The notes: a model not told the origin generated them from the sequence alone. Positions 9,827-18,894 are shown, counted from the stretch's first letter. The stretch: DNA of 64,000 nt from Gemmatimonadota bacterium (GCA_016704465.1 JADJAD010000001.1:62001-126000), one strand, 5' to 3'. Numbers and translations: made by a program.

Positions 9827-10558
9827 TTATCGGTCGCCGGTGCTCGTCGCCGAGTCGTCGAGGCTGTCCGACCGCGGGCGGGACGGACGCTCGATGCCGC
9901 GGCGGGGTGCGGGATCCCTTCCACTGCGCGCCCCCGGGGAGCCTGCTGCGCCACGCGGTCCGCTCCGACGGAATCCGGGTGACGAGAGGTTTCGATCGAG
10001 CAGGGTCTGCTGCTCGGGGGTCAGCACGGCGCGAAGCTCGGTCGTCGAGGAACGCGTACTGCGCAGTGAGTCGAGCCTGGTACGGCTGGTGCTGAGCCGA
10101 GCCGATGCGGCGTCGAGCGCTTTCTGGTCACCATTCAACCTCGCCAGCTGCTCATCGGTGCGCGCGGACATCATCTCCAGCATCAGCGGCTTGGTAGACA
10201 GCAGGTGCCGGGCCTGGTTGGCGCGGAGCGCCTTTTCCTGGTCGGTCGACAGGGTAATGCCACGCAGCAATCCGCGCGGGCCGTCCGGACCCCGAAGGCC
10301 GACACCTCGCCCGGGGGCGCGGTCGCGTCCGCCGCGCATGCCGGGCCCCCGATCGCGCCGCACGGCGTCGCGGCGCGGCCCATCGGCGTTATCGGAGCGC
10401 ATCCTCGAGCGCATTTCCGCGCGAGGACCCATCATTCCCTCGCGCATGGGGGGCCGTGCGGTGCGAGTGGTATCGGTGGACTGGGCAAACGCCGGCGCTG
10501 CGATGCCCACCGTCAGCATCAACGCGCACGCAGTGAGAGTTCGAGATGAGCCTGACAT
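9827..10558 (-). CDS. Periplasmic Spy/CpxP-like protein
   Basis: A 243-aa exported protein. The signal peptide is MSGSSRTLTACALMLTVGIAAPAFAQ, followed by a very Arg/Met/Gly-rich, low-complexity stretch (~27-110). A helical region (~115-200) follows, carrying ITLSTDQEKALRA and RAVLTPEQQTLLD, which match the two LTxxQ-type motifs of the Spy/CpxP chaperone family. The tail is again Arg/Ser-rich. Spy-like proteins are ATP-independent periplasmic chaperones or metal/stress sensors. ATG at 10558 has GGAG 5 bp upstream, so I choose it over the longer in-frame start. The basic low-complexity flanks are unusual for Spy. Assignment is by motif only. Confidence 0.72.
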   Translation of the reverse strand: MSGSSRTLTACALMLTVGIAAPAFAQSTDTTRTARPPMREGMMGPRAEMRSRMRSDNADGPRRDAVRRDRGPGMRGGRDRAPGRGVGLRGPDGPRGLLRGITLSTDQEKALRANQARHLLSTKPLMLEMMSARTDEQLARLNGDQKALDAASARLSTSRTRLDSLRSTRSSTTELRAVLTPEQQTLLDRNLSSPGFRRSGPRGAAGSPGARSGRDPAPRRGIERPSRPRSDSLDDSATSTGDR

Positions 10559-10819
10559 GAATTCTCCATGAACGGGATCGCGCGCCTTGGTGTTCTGCGA
10601 GCGACGAATCGAGGCCGGAGCAACGGGCATCAACCGGATCGGACATCATGTTGGATGTCCGATCCGGGCCATCGTTAAGACTGCTGCGCGGCGATATTGG
10701 TCCCGATGTCGCGAGCGGGAGGGTCAGAAGGCGCAGAAAAGGCGGATCCGAAGAAACTCGGGGTGGCGCAATTCGTCATGAAGTGACAGAATGGTGTCGT
10801 CAGATTCCCGTATCTAGGG
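10559..10819. other. Gene-free stretch with a 14-bp perfect palindrome
   Basis: No coding region is convincing here. CCGGATCGGACATC (10634-10647) and its exact complement (10654-10667) flank the 6-nt loop ATGTTG. No T-run follows on either strand and no gene ends nearby. It lies 76 bp upstream of the Spy-like start, so an operator or a structured leader is possible. The rest of the stretch shows no further pattern. Confidence 0.5.
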
Positions 10820-10953
10820 CGAGGGTAGCATCGGTTCGCCGCAAGACGGCCCCTCGCGACTGGACGAGATCTGGATGTCCCGGTGCGTTAGGCTCCCCGT
10901 GGCCTGCGCCCGACCCGCAAGGGGTAGGCTTCACAGCCTGCCCCTTGCGTTTT
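10820..10953 (+). ncRNA. Candidate small RNA with own promoter-like box and terminator
   Basis: A TATCTAGG box at 10811-10818 could be a -10 element. About 100 bp later there is a strong intrinsic terminator: CGCAAGGGGTAGGCT pairs with AGCCTGCCCCTTGCG (15 bp, one G-T pair) and is followed by TTTT (10950-10953). Between them GCGAGGG (from 10819) can pair with CCCTCGC (about 10850-10857). No gene on the plus strand ends upstream, so the terminator needs another transcript to act on. I could not match it to 6S, SRP, tmRNA or a known riboswitch. Alternatively it is a terminated leader of the gene at 11089. Confidence 0.35.
10916..10953 (+). terminator. Strong rho-independent terminator
   Basis: A 15-bp stem with loop TCAC (10931-10934), followed directly by TTTT, is the clearest intrinsic terminator in the window. 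It points along the plus strand, with no plus-strand protein gene ending before it. Confidence 0.75.
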
Positions 10954-11088
10954 CGGTCATCTGACCTGGCGGCGCGCGCGCGGGGTCTCCACGCCAATGG
11001 ACGTCGCTGCCACGGCGACCGGGAGTGCTGTCGCCACCGGCCTGCCCATTGACAGTGCGCGCTGCAATCGACACGCTGGAGCCGGCGC

Positions 11089-12111
11089 ATGCGTCCATCT
11101 CTCCTCGCATTTCTGCTCCTACTGCACGCGATGGCGCTTGCCGGCGCCGGCATGTGGGCGTCGGGGACGACGTCGCCCCTGCTGGTCACCCCGCTCTGGC
11201 TGGTGACCATGTGCGGGTTCCTGGCGGCATCGGTTGCGATCTTCGGGCTGGAGTGGCTGCGACCGCACGCCGAGCGCCTGACCATCGCCGCCACGATCGC
11301 CTCGGCGATCCTGCTGCGCCTGGCGGCCGGTCCGATGTGGTGGGTTGTGGGACTGTTGCTCGGTGTGGCCTTGTCCGCCGGCGTGCGCTGGTGGGCTCGT
11401 TGCACGCATCCGGAAATCCACACGGCCACCCTCAGCACGGAACCGTCTCACCCGATCGCCGACGACGTGCCGAGCGTGTCGCAGCGCATCGGAGCGGGGG
11501 CCGCGTACGGTGCGTTGGCGCTGACGGCGGTGCTCATCGTGGCGCGGCCGTGGTATCAGGCGTGGGGCACGAGCGCCGAAGAGCGGGCGACGACGGTCGG
11601 GCACCGGGGCGAGGACGTCCCCCTGTACCGCATTGACCGAGGGGTCACGATACACGCGAATGCCGACGCCGTGTGGCCGTGGCTGGCGCAGATCGGGCAG
11701 GACCGCGCCGGCTTCTACAGTCACGACCGGCTGGAGCGCGCGATGGGTATCGACATCCGTAACGCCGATTCGCTGGTTCCGGCGTGGCAGGATCGACGGG
11801 TGGGCGACCTGGTGCGCGCCGCGCAGCCGGGCTTTCTCGGCGGTCGACTCGGCAACACACTCGGGTGGCGCATCTCGGAATGGGATCCGCCGCGCACGCT
11901 GACGCTGGAAAACTGGGGGACGTTCGTGGTGCGGCCGATGGACGACTCGACGAGTCGCCTGCTCGTGCATACCCGCAGCCGGATGCGCCCGTCGCTGCGT
12001 GCACTCCCGATAGCCTGGCTCGGGTTTTACGTCGTCGAGCCGGCGCACTTCATCATGGAGCGCGGCATGTTGCTGGGCCTCAAGCAGCGCGCGGAGCGCC
12101 AGCGTCGGTGA
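11089..12111 (+). CDS. Membrane protein with SRPBCC (polyketide-cyclase/START-like) domain
   Basis: A 340-aa protein with four or five hydrophobic segments in the first ~175 residues (for example LLAFLLLLHAMALAGAGMW and WWVVGLLLGVALSAGVRWW). A soluble domain (~180-330) begins RGVTIHANADAVWPWLAQIGQDRAGFYSHDRLERAMG, which is the SRPBCC/polyketide cyclase pattern with its WPWLAQIGQ..GFYSYD signature. The domain ends FYVVEPAHFIMERGMLLG. SRPBCC folds bind hydrophobic ligands in a deep pocket; the ligand here is unknown. GGAG lies 7 bp before the ATG. It converges with the DAHP synthase gene. Membrane plus SRPBCC architecture is seen, but the role is not known. Confidence 0.82.
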   Translation: MRPSLLAFLLLLHAMALAGAGMWASGTTSPLLVTPLWLVTMCGFLAASVAIFGLEWLRPHAERLTIAATIASAILLRLAAGPMWWVVGLLLGVALSAGVRWWARCTHPEIHTATLSTEPSHPIADDVPSVSQRIGAGAAYGALALTAVLIVARPWYQAWGTSAEERATTVGHRGEDVPLYRIDRGVTIHANADAVWPWLAQIGQDRAGFYSHDRLERAMGIDIRNADSLVPAWQDRRVGDLVRAAQPGFLGGRLGNTLGWRISEWDPPRTLTLENWGTFVVRPMDDSTSRLLVHTRSRMRPSLRALPIAWLGFYVVEPAHFIMERGMLLGLKQRAERQRR

Positions 12112-12164
12112 CGACGCGCGTCGTCGCGCGCCGGGATGCGGCCCAGCGACGGCGTCGCCGCCGG

Positions 12165-13265
12165 TTATGCCCCTCGCGTCCGCCGGGCCCGCACTGACCG
12201 GGCCAGCTCGTGGAGCACGGGGACCGTCTGCGCGAAGCTGAGACAGCCATCGGTGATCGAGACGCCGCGCTTGAGCGGTGCGCCGGGGACGAGGTCCTGA
12301 CGCCCTGCTTCCAGGTGACTCTCGATCATCAGGCCGGTGACCTGGCTGTCGCCAGCGGCAATGCGGGCGGCGATGGTGTGCGCCACGTCCACCTGCCGGC
12401 CGTGGACCTTGCCGCTGTTGCCATGCGACACGTCGATCATCACCTGCCCGCGCAGCCCCGAGGCGCGCAACACCTCGCAGCAGGCGGCCACGCTGGCGGC
12501 GTCGTGGTTCGGCGCCTTGCCGCCGCGCAGGATGACGTGGCAGTCGTCGTTGCCGCGTGTCTCGAAGATCGCGGCAACGCCCAGTTTGGTCATCCCCATG
12601 AAGGCGTGCGGCGTTCGCGCGGCCAGGATCGCATCGGCCGCGACCTTGATGCTCCCGTCGGTCCCGTTCTTGAAGCCGACTGGGCAGCTCAGCCCGGAGG
12701 CGAGCTGGCGGTGGCTCTGGCTTTCGGTGGTGCGCGCCCCGATCGCTCCCCACGAGACGAGGTCGGAGATGTACTGCGGGCTCAGCAGGTCGAGGAACTC
12801 CGTACCGGTGGGGAGGCCAAGGGTCGTGAGCTCCACCAGCAGTCGGCGCGCGCGCTCCAGTCCCTCGTTGATCGCGAAGGTCCCGTCCAGGTGCGGGTCA
12901 TTGATGTAGCCCTTCCAACCTACCGTGGTTCGCGGCTTCTCGAAGTACGCCCGCATCACGACCAGCAGTTCCTCGCCCAGGTCGTCGGCCACGGACTTGA
13001 GGCGACGGCCGTATTCCAGGGCCTGCTCGTGGTCGTGGATCGAGCAGGGGCCGACGACGACGAGCAGGCGGTCGTCGCGGCCATGCAGCACGTCGGCGAT
13101 GGCGGCGCGGCTGCGTTGCACCAGCCCCCAGGCGTCGGCGTCCACCGGGACGCGCTCCTGCAGGAGCGCCGGCACCACGAGCGGGCGAACGGCGCTGATA
13201 CGGACGTCGTCGATGAGGGACGCGTCGATGGCACGGGCCCGGAGCGGGTCGTCGGGGGTAGGCAT
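12165..13265 (-). CDS. aroF: 3-deoxy-7-phosphoheptulonate synthase (DAHP synthase, AroG/AroF type)
   Basis: Condenses phosphoenolpyruvate and erythrose-4-phosphate to DAHP, the first step of the shikimate pathway. The 366-aa protein has the class I (type I-alpha) features: VVVGPCSIHD, MRAYFEKPRTTVGWKGYINDP, GARTTESQSHRQLASGLSCP VGFKNGTDG and VMIDVSHGNSGK. Length fits the E. coli paralogues AroF/G/H. Which effector inhibits it (Phe, Tyr or Trp) cannot be told from these motifs, so the symbol is generic. There is no clear ribosome-binding site before ATG 13265. No other aromatic-pathway gene is adjacent. Confidence 0.95.
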   Translation of the reverse strand: MPTPDDPLRARAIDASLIDDVRISAVRPLVVPALLQERVPVDADAWGLVQRSRAAIADVLHGRDDRLLVVVGPCSIHDHEQALEYGRRLKSVADDLGEELLVVMRAYFEKPRTTVGWKGYINDPHLDGTFAINEGLERARRLLVELTTLGLPTGTEFLDLLSPQYISDLVSWGAIGARTTESQSHRQLASGLSCPVGFKNGTDGSIKVAADAILAARTPHAFMGMTKLGVAAIFETRGNDDCHVILRGGKAPNHDAASVAACCEVLRASGLRGQVMIDVSHGNSGKVHGRQVDVAHTIAARIAAGDSQVTGLMIESHLEAGRQDLVPGAPLKRGVSITDGCLSFAQTVPVLHELARSVRARRTRGA

Positions 13266-13481
13266 TCGGGAGTTGTCGGGGAGGGACCCTCACAACATGG
13301 CGGACTGTGGGGTCCTTTACCACCGATTCCGCACGAGGCGGGCGTCCGCATCGCTGCGCTGGCGCTGCGCTACTCGCGCGTGCCCGCCCGCCGTCCACGC
13401 CTGGGGACGGATGCAGGTAGATTCCTCCCACGCTCGCGCTGTGGTTGAACCGCGCGGACTTCAACTCGCTGCCCTGTGCGC

Positions 13482-14483
13482 ATGTCTCCGCTTCTCGTGT
13501 TCTCCCTCCTGCTCGCCGTCCCGACCGCGGCCGATGCGCGGCCCCATCCCCGGCCGTCGCCGGCGGTGGCGATGTGGGACGCCACCGGCCACCGGGCGAT
13601 CGCGGCGATCGCGTACGACCGACTGCAGCCCGCCACCAGGGCGCGGGTCGACGCGTTGCTTCGCAGTCACCCGGCGCTCGATTCGCTGTCGGTGGGACTC
13701 GACGTGTCGTCGCCGGTCGGTGCTCGCGAGCTTTTCCTGCGTGCCTCGGTGTGGCCGGATCTCATTCGACGAGATCGGCGCTTCTACACCGAGACCGATC
13801 CGGCCAGCGTCCCGACGCCGCTGCTGGCCGGCTTTCCAACGATGGCGCGGCGAGCGGGGTGGCATTACCTCACCCGATCATTCAGCACCGACGGCACGCC
13901 CACCCAGTCGCTCCAGGCGCCCAACGCCGCGACGATCCTGCCCGGGCTCGCCGACGCCATGGCCGACGCGGCCCTGCCGGCGAGCGTACGGGCGTACGAC
14001 CTGAGCTGGATCATGCATATCGTGGGAGATCTGCACCAGCCGATGCATGGCACGTCGCGATCGACGGCGGCGCGCCTGAATGGTGACGCCGGCGGAAACG
14101 CCGAGTGGGTCCAACTCGGTGCCACCAGCGCAGACACCATGAACCTGCACGCGGTGTGGGATGGCCTGGTCGGACGGGAGAGCCGCACCATCCAGCTGGA
14201 TTCGCTGGCGCAGCAGCTGACGGCGGGGTTTCCGCTGTCGCGTGGCGGCAGCGACTACACCATCCCGGACGGCGCCGCGCTGGCGGCGGTCGTCAGCGAC
14301 TGGGCCGACGAAAGCGCCACCCTGGCGCGCTACGTGGCATACGACTTTCCGCCGCGCGAGGTCGGCGGGGCTCCGCCTCGTCTAACGACGGCGTACCTGA
14401 CGCTGGCCGGTGCGATCGCGCGGCAGCGGGTCACGCTCGCCGGCTACCGGCTCGCAGCGCTGCTCGAGGCCCGCCTCGGGTAG
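13482..14483 (+). CDS. Secreted S1/P1-type nuclease
   Basis: A 333-aa exported zinc nuclease that would hydrolyse single-stranded DNA or RNA outside the cytoplasm. After a signal peptide (MSPLLVFSLLLAVPTAADA) come WDATGHRAIAAIAY (~32-45), DLSWIMHIVGDLHQPMH (~180) and NLHAVWDG, which contain the His/Asp ligands of the trinuclear zinc site. In P1 nuclease the mature protein begins with the Trp that binds a zinc through its backbone; here Trp32 follows a Pro-rich spacer, so the cleavage site matters. I chose ATG 13482 over the in-frame GTG two codons upstream. A TAGATT box lies ~60 bp upstream. It converges with the secreted esterase. Confidence 0.93.
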   Translation: MSPLLVFSLLLAVPTAADARPHPRPSPAVAMWDATGHRAIAAIAYDRLQPATRARVDALLRSHPALDSLSVGLDVSSPVGARELFLRASVWPDLIRRDRRFYTETDPASVPTPLLAGFPTMARRAGWHYLTRSFSTDGTPTQSLQAPNAATILPGLADAMADAALPASVRAYDLSWIMHIVGDLHQPMHGTSRSTAARLNGDAGGNAEWVQLGATSADTMNLHAVWDGLVGRESRTIQLDSLAQQLTAGFPLSRGGSDYTIPDGAALAAVVSDWADESATLARYVAYDFPPREVGGAPPRLTTAYLTLAGAIARQRVTLAGYRLAALLEARLG

Positions 14484-14516
14484 CACGACCTCGCCTGGTG
14501 CGGAGGTGCGAGCGTG

Positions 14517-14538
14517 GCGACGAGGGGCCCCTCGTCGC
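14517..14538. terminator. 22-bp perfect palindrome between convergent genes
   Basis: GCGACGAGGGG and its exact complement abut with no spacer, between the ends of the S1/P1 nuclease gene (plus) and the esterase gene (minus). Its position suits a bidirectional terminator, though there is no T-run. Confidence 0.55.
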
Positions 14539-14594
14539 GCACGCGTTGCTCCCGCGCGGCTCCCGCGCGGCTTACGCCGACGCCGGCCGTTCGC

Positions 14595-16355
14595 TCAGTA
14601 CCGCCACGAGCGCAGGTCGGCTCCGGCAGGGGCCGTGCGCAGCATCCGTTCGACGGCCCACGGGAGCACCATCTGCGGATAGCGCAGTCGCGAGTACGCG
14701 TTGCTGCGGGTGTGGTCGCCGTTCCAGCAGTGTTCGTCGCGATCGCCGAAGTCCACCACCGCCTCCGCCTCGGGCTTGGTCTTGAGGAACTTCTCGACTT
14801 CGTACGCGGCGTTGTTGAGGTAGTAGTTGTCCATGTCGCCGACGAAGATGCGCAGCTTGCCGCGCAGCTTGGGGCCTAACGTGGCCCAGTCGCGCTGCAG
14901 GATGTACGAGAGGTCGTAGTTCTCCTTCCAGAACTGCGCCGTCACCGGGTCGATCTTTCCGGTGACGCGGTCCCAGATGCGGCGCGGGTAGCCGTCGGCG
15001 CCGACGGGGGAGTACACGCTCTCCCACACGTCCCACTGGTCGCCCGAACGCCCCTTGGTGCCGAGCAGCAGTTCGTAGTGGTTCATCTCCTCGAGGGTCG
15101 CATCGACGTGGCCGAGGAAGTTCCGGTGCCCTGGCCGCGGCGTCTGCTTCCAGCGCGACGGATAGTAGTAGGCGTTGGTATCGCTGTAGATGTCGACAAC
15201 CGTGTAGTGCCGGAAGTCGATCGGATCGGGGCAGGCGATCCATGCGCCGTTGTACTCGTCGGGATAGAACATCTGGACGGCCATCGATTCCCACCCGCCG
15301 GTGGATCCGCCGAAGACGAAGCGCGCCCACCCGGCGCCCAATCCCCGAAAGCGCTTCTCGATCTCGGGAATCAGTTCGTACTGGATCGCATCACCGTACG
15401 GCCCGTTGTTGGCCGAGTTCACCGCGTACGAGTCGTCGTAGAACGGCGTGGCGTGCTGGATCTGCACCAGGAGGACGCGCGGGAAGCCGGGGCCGGTCCA
15501 CTCCTTGAAGAACTGGTGCGACAGTTCCTGCTGGATCCGGTTGTAGCCGGCGAGTGAGAAGCGGGTGCTGTAGTCGGGCTTCAGGTCGGGATCGGCCGGG
15601 GTCTCGCGCCAGTTGTCGGGGACCGTGGAGAAGTGCCCGTGATTGATCACCAACGGATAGCGCGACTGCGGGTGCGAGTCGAAGCCCTCCGGGAGGGTGA
15701 CGAAGGCCGCGAGGTACATGTCGCGCCCCCAGAAGCGCGACAGGCGCTCGCTGCGGATGCGCACGTGCTTGACGTACGGTGTCTCCTGAAAGGCGGGGAT
15801 GGGCGGGATGACCTGGTCGATCGTCAGGCGCAACGACTCAGTGCGCGACGGATCCACCTGCACCTGGCGGGGAGCGGAGTACAGGTTGCCCGGTTTGGTG
15901 TTCCAGTGCTGCCCTTCGCCCTGATCGGGGGGGAGCGAGACCGTCACGCCGTCGCTTCGGCGAAAGGTCTCGTAGCGGGTGAGCACCGCCTGCACGCGAT
16001 ACATCCCCGACGGCAGCGCACCCAGCGACCGCACGGGGAAGCCGAAGACGTCCGGGGCGAGGATGCGCGTCTCGCCCGGCTTCCACCCGGTGACGTCGAC
16101 GGCGAAGGCGGGCTGGGTACCCGGGCCGTAGCTCACCTGGAAGCGCGGCTCGCCGCTCGAGTCGCTGGAGAAGATCACCAGCAGGCGCCCATCGAGTCCC
16201 GTGGCCGGGACCGGAGCGCCGCCGGGGAGCGTTGCCGGGAGGGTGACTGCGACGCGCAGGCGCGCAGGACGCGTCGGCTGCGCGCTCAACGACCACGGCA
16301 CGCAGCAGGTGGCGAGCGCGGCCGCCGCAAAGAGTCGGACGAAAATATGGCGCAT
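14595..16355 (-). CDS. Secreted alpha/beta-hydrolase (putative esterase)
   Basis: A 586-aa exported protein: signal peptide MRHIFVRLFAAAALATCCVPWSLSAQ, an N-terminal beta-rich region (~30-230, with ESLRLTIDQVIPPIPAF) and a C-terminal hydrolase domain. The nucleophile elbow is FGGSTGGW (Ser ~351). The oxyanion-region motif is YPLVINHGHF, and a late His in NGDHTRSN may complete the triad. This resembles feruloyl-esterase/Fes-type uncharacterised hydrolases of soil bacteria. ATG 16355 follows GAGG by 8 bp and opens the signal peptide; the long in-frame upstream extension is discarded. It is divergent from the DUF5916 gene, with a 189-bp shared promoter region. The substrate is unknown. Confidence 0.82.
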   Translation of the reverse strand: MRHIFVRLFAAAALATCCVPWSLSAQPTRPARLRVAVTLPATLPGGAPVPATGLDGRLLVIFSSDSSGEPRFQVSYGPGTQPAFAVDVTGWKPGETRILAPDVFGFPVRSLGALPSGMYRVQAVLTRYETFRRSDGVTVSLPPDQGEGQHWNTKPGNLYSAPRQVQVDPSRTESLRLTIDQVIPPIPAFQETPYVKHVRIRSERLSRFWGRDMYLAAFVTLPEGFDSHPQSRYPLVINHGHFSTVPDNWRETPADPDLKPDYSTRFSLAGYNRIQQELSHQFFKEWTGPGFPRVLLVQIQHATPFYDDSYAVNSANNGPYGDAIQYELIPEIEKRFRGLGAGWARFVFGGSTGGWESMAVQMFYPDEYNGAWIACPDPIDFRHYTVVDIYSDTNAYYYPSRWKQTPRPGHRNFLGHVDATLEEMNHYELLLGTKGRSGDQWDVWESVYSPVGADGYPRRIWDRVTGKIDPVTAQFWKENYDLSYILQRDWATLGPKLRGKLRIFVGDMDNYYLNNAAYEVEKFLKTKPEAEAVVDFGDRDEHCWNGDHTRSNAYSRLRYPQMVLPWAVERMLRTAPAGADLRSWRY

Positions 16356-16544
16356 GGAGCGGTCCTCGGCGGGTGGGACGACTCGCGGCAACGTGCAACA
16401 TGCCGCAGCTATCGTCAAACGGCGCGACGCCTCGCGGTGTTGTGCCCAATTTCGGACCGCCGACCGCGACCTCGGGGCCAGCGATGCTCCCCACCCGAGC
16501 GTATGCGATGCGAGACTCCGCACCCATCCCCCCGCACTGATTCG

Positions 16545-18827
16545 ATGCTCCTGTCTTCGTATTTTACCCGGCCAATTTTCCGTGCCGCTGCGCTGATTCT
16601 GGCCGCGACCGCCTCCTTTGTCACGGCTCGCACCGTCCGCGCTCAGGAGGTGACGCCCCCGACGGCCAATCGCCCGCTGCACGCCGCGCGGGTTGGCAGC
16701 GCCCACGTGATCGCCAAGCCGCCGGTGATCGACGGCCGGCTCACCGACGAGCAGTGGAAGGAGGGCGAGCCACTGGTCGGATTCGTGCAGCGCGAGCAGC
16801 GCGAGGGTTCGCCGGTGACCGAGCAGACAGAGGTGCGCCTGCTGACCGACGGCGAGGCGCTCTATATCGGGGCCTGGATGTACGATCGTGAGCCCAGCGC
16901 GATCGTCCCCGGGGAGAAGGTCCGCGACGGGACGATCAGCAACAGCGACTACGTCGCGATCATCCTGGACACGTACCTCGACCGGCAGAATGGCTTCGTC
17001 TTCGCCACCACGCCGGCCGGAATCGAATACGACGGCCAGATCATCCGCGAGGGCGAGGGGGGCGGGGTGATGCAGTCGGGGCAGAACCGCGCCCAGTCCG
17101 GCTCGATGGGGGGCTTCAACCTCAACTGGGATGGCAGCTGGCGGGTCATGACCTCGGTCGATTCGCTCGGCTGGTACGCCGAGTTCCGGATCCCGTTCTC
17201 GACGCTGCGCTACGGCGGGGGGGCGATCCAGACCTGGGGGCTCAACGCCGCCCGCATGATCCGGCGCAAGAACGAGGAGTCGTTCTGGTCGTTCATTCCG
17301 CGGCAGTTCAACCTGTACCGGATGTCGCTGGCGGGAACGCTGGAAGGGATCGCCGTGCCGGTCCGGCGTGTGGCGACCGTGTCTCCCTACGTGCTCGCTT
17401 CGGCGCAGCGTGACTTCGAGAACGAGCTCAAGGCCCGCTATCCGGCGGACTGGGGGGCGGATCTCAAGTACGGACTAACGCCGAGCCTGACGCTCGACCT
17501 GACCTACAACACCGACTTCGCACAGGTCGAGGTCGACGAGCAGCGCACGAACCTGACGCGCTTTCCGATCTTCTTTCCCGAGAAGCGTCCGTTCTTCCTG
17601 GAGAATGCCGGGGTCTTCTCGGCCGGTACGCCGCAGGCCGTCGATCTCTTCTTCAGCCGGAAGATCGGGATCAGCGAGGGGACGCCGGTGCCGATCATCG
17701 GCGGGGGGCGCGTGACGGGGCGCATCGGGAGCACGACGATCGGGGCGATGCAGCTGTTCACCGACGACGCCCCGCTCGGCGGCGTGGCGGGGCAGTCGTA
17801 TACCGTGCTGCGGGCCCTGCGCGAGGTGTCGCGCAGGTCGCGCATCGGCGTCATCGGTGTGCAGCGCATGACCACGGACAGCACCGCCAGCTACAACCGT
17901 ACGCTCGGTGTGGATGGTCGCATCGGGCTGGGCGACCAGTGGACGATCGACTGGTGGGGCGCGGGCACGCAGACGCCGGGGCGCACCGGCGACGACCTCG
18001 GCTTCAGCGGGCGCGTGGCGTACAGCACGCGGGACTGGAACAACAGTGTGCGCTACGTGCAGCTGGGCGAGGACTTCAACCCGGAAGTCGGCTTCCTCAA
18101 CCGTCAGGGCGGATACACGTTCTACGACGTCAACCTCATGCGGTTCTACCGCAACACGAACTGGGCGTGGTTCCGGCAGTGGAATCCCCACGTGAGCTAT
18201 CGGGGCTACTTCGGGCGCGACGACTTCTACCAGAGCGGGCAGTTCCACATCGACTTCTCCGAGATCGAGTTCTCCTCGGGGGCACGCTTCGGGCCCGAGC
18301 TCAACGTGTTCCACGAAGGGCTGCAGCAGCCGTTCGCGATTGCCACCGACGTCGTGCTGCCGACGGGGAGCTACGACTGGGCGTCGCTCGGGCTGGACTG
18401 GACGACCGATCCCAGCGCGAACCTCTCCATGGTCATGCGCGGCGACTTCGGCCCCTTCTATACGGGGACTCGCAACGGCGGCAGCGTGACGATCACCGCG
18501 CGCCGCGGGGCGACGATCTCCTCGTCGCTCCTGGTGGACTACCAGGATGTGCGCCTCGACGAGGGCAACTTCACCCGGTCGCTGGTGGGGCTCAAGGCCG
18601 CGTACTTCTTCACGCCGCGCATCTTCGTCCAGACGCTCACGCAGTTCAACAACCAGCAGCAGATCTGGACCGCCAACGCCCGGCTCGGCTGGCTCAACAC
18701 TGCCGGCACGGGACTCTTCGTCGTCTTCAACGACGGCGAGAGCGCCGACGGTTTCTTCAGCTGGCAGCGGCCGAAGGCCCGGTCGCTGGTGGTGAAGTAC
18801 ACGCGGCAGATCGGGACGGGGACGTAA
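16545..18827 (+). CDS. DUF5916 protein with N-terminal CBM9-like domain
   Basis: A 760-aa exported protein. After the signal peptide (ending TARTVRAQE) residues ~50-210 form a CBM9-like beta-sandwich, marked by AKPPVIDGRLTDEQWKEGEPL and an ALYIGAWMYDREP strand. The remaining ~530 residues match DUF5916, with the hallmark FPIFFPEKRPFFLENAGVF and many alternating amphipathic strands (for example NPHVSYRGYFGRDDFYQ), suggesting an outer-membrane beta-barrel. The protein ends in an aromatic-poor strand KARSLVVKYTRQIGTGT. The family's function is not established. ATG 16545 lacks a strong ribosome-binding site. A strong hairpin follows the stop. Confidence 0.9.
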   Translation: MLLSSYFTRPIFRAAALILAATASFVTARTVRAQEVTPPTANRPLHAARVGSAHVIAKPPVIDGRLTDEQWKEGEPLVGFVQREQREGSPVTEQTEVRLLTDGEALYIGAWMYDREPSAIVPGEKVRDGTISNSDYVAIILDTYLDRQNGFVFATTPAGIEYDGQIIREGEGGGVMQSGQNRAQSGSMGGFNLNWDGSWRVMTSVDSLGWYAEFRIPFSTLRYGGGAIQTWGLNAARMIRRKNEESFWSFIPRQFNLYRMSLAGTLEGIAVPVRRVATVSPYVLASAQRDFENELKARYPADWGADLKYGLTPSLTLDLTYNTDFAQVEVDEQRTNLTRFPIFFPEKRPFFLENAGVFSAGTPQAVDLFFSRKIGISEGTPVPIIGGGRVTGRIGSTTIGAMQLFTDDAPLGGVAGQSYTVLRALREVSRRSRIGVIGVQRMTTDSTASYNRTLGVDGRIGLGDQWTIDWWGAGTQTPGRTGDDLGFSGRVAYSTRDWNNSVRYVQLGEDFNPEVGFLNRQGGYTFYDVNLMRFYRNTNWAWFRQWNPHVSYRGYFGRDDFYQSGQFHIDFSEIEFSSGARFGPELNVFHEGLQQPFAIATDVVLPTGSYDWASLGLDWTTDPSANLSMVMRGDFGPFYTGTRNGGSVTITARRGATISSSLLVDYQDVRLDEGNFTRSLVGLKAAYFFTPRIFVQTLTQFNNQQQIWTANARLGWLNTAGTGLFVVFNDGESADGFFSWQRPKARSLVVKYTRQIGTGT

Positions 18828-18856
18828 CGCGGCGCCGTCCGTCCATCGGGAAAATC

Positions 18857-18894
18857 AAGAGACGGGCAGCTCCAGGGGGAGCTGCCCGTCTCTT
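18857..18894. terminator. 17-bp hairpin terminator
   Basis: AAGAGACGGGCAGCTCC pairs perfectly with its complement around AGGG. It lies between the end of the DUF5916 gene (plus) and the end of the S9 gene (minus), so it can serve both strands. The A/T-rich stem ends fit an intrinsic terminator. Confidence 0.8.

Noticed and set aside
10875..10964. Small open frame MSRCVRLP... within the candidate RNA
   Set aside because: It runs through the terminator hairpin and has no ribosome-binding site; coding is unlikely.
12110..12125. 16-bp GC palindrome at the SRPBCC stop as terminator
   Set aside because: No loop and no T-run; it is partly the codons of the gene end. Termination here is not supported.
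16356..16706. 117-codon upstream extension of the esterase
   Set aside because: The signal peptide and ribosome-binding site place the start at 16355; the extension has no family similarity and lies antisense to the DUF5916 start.
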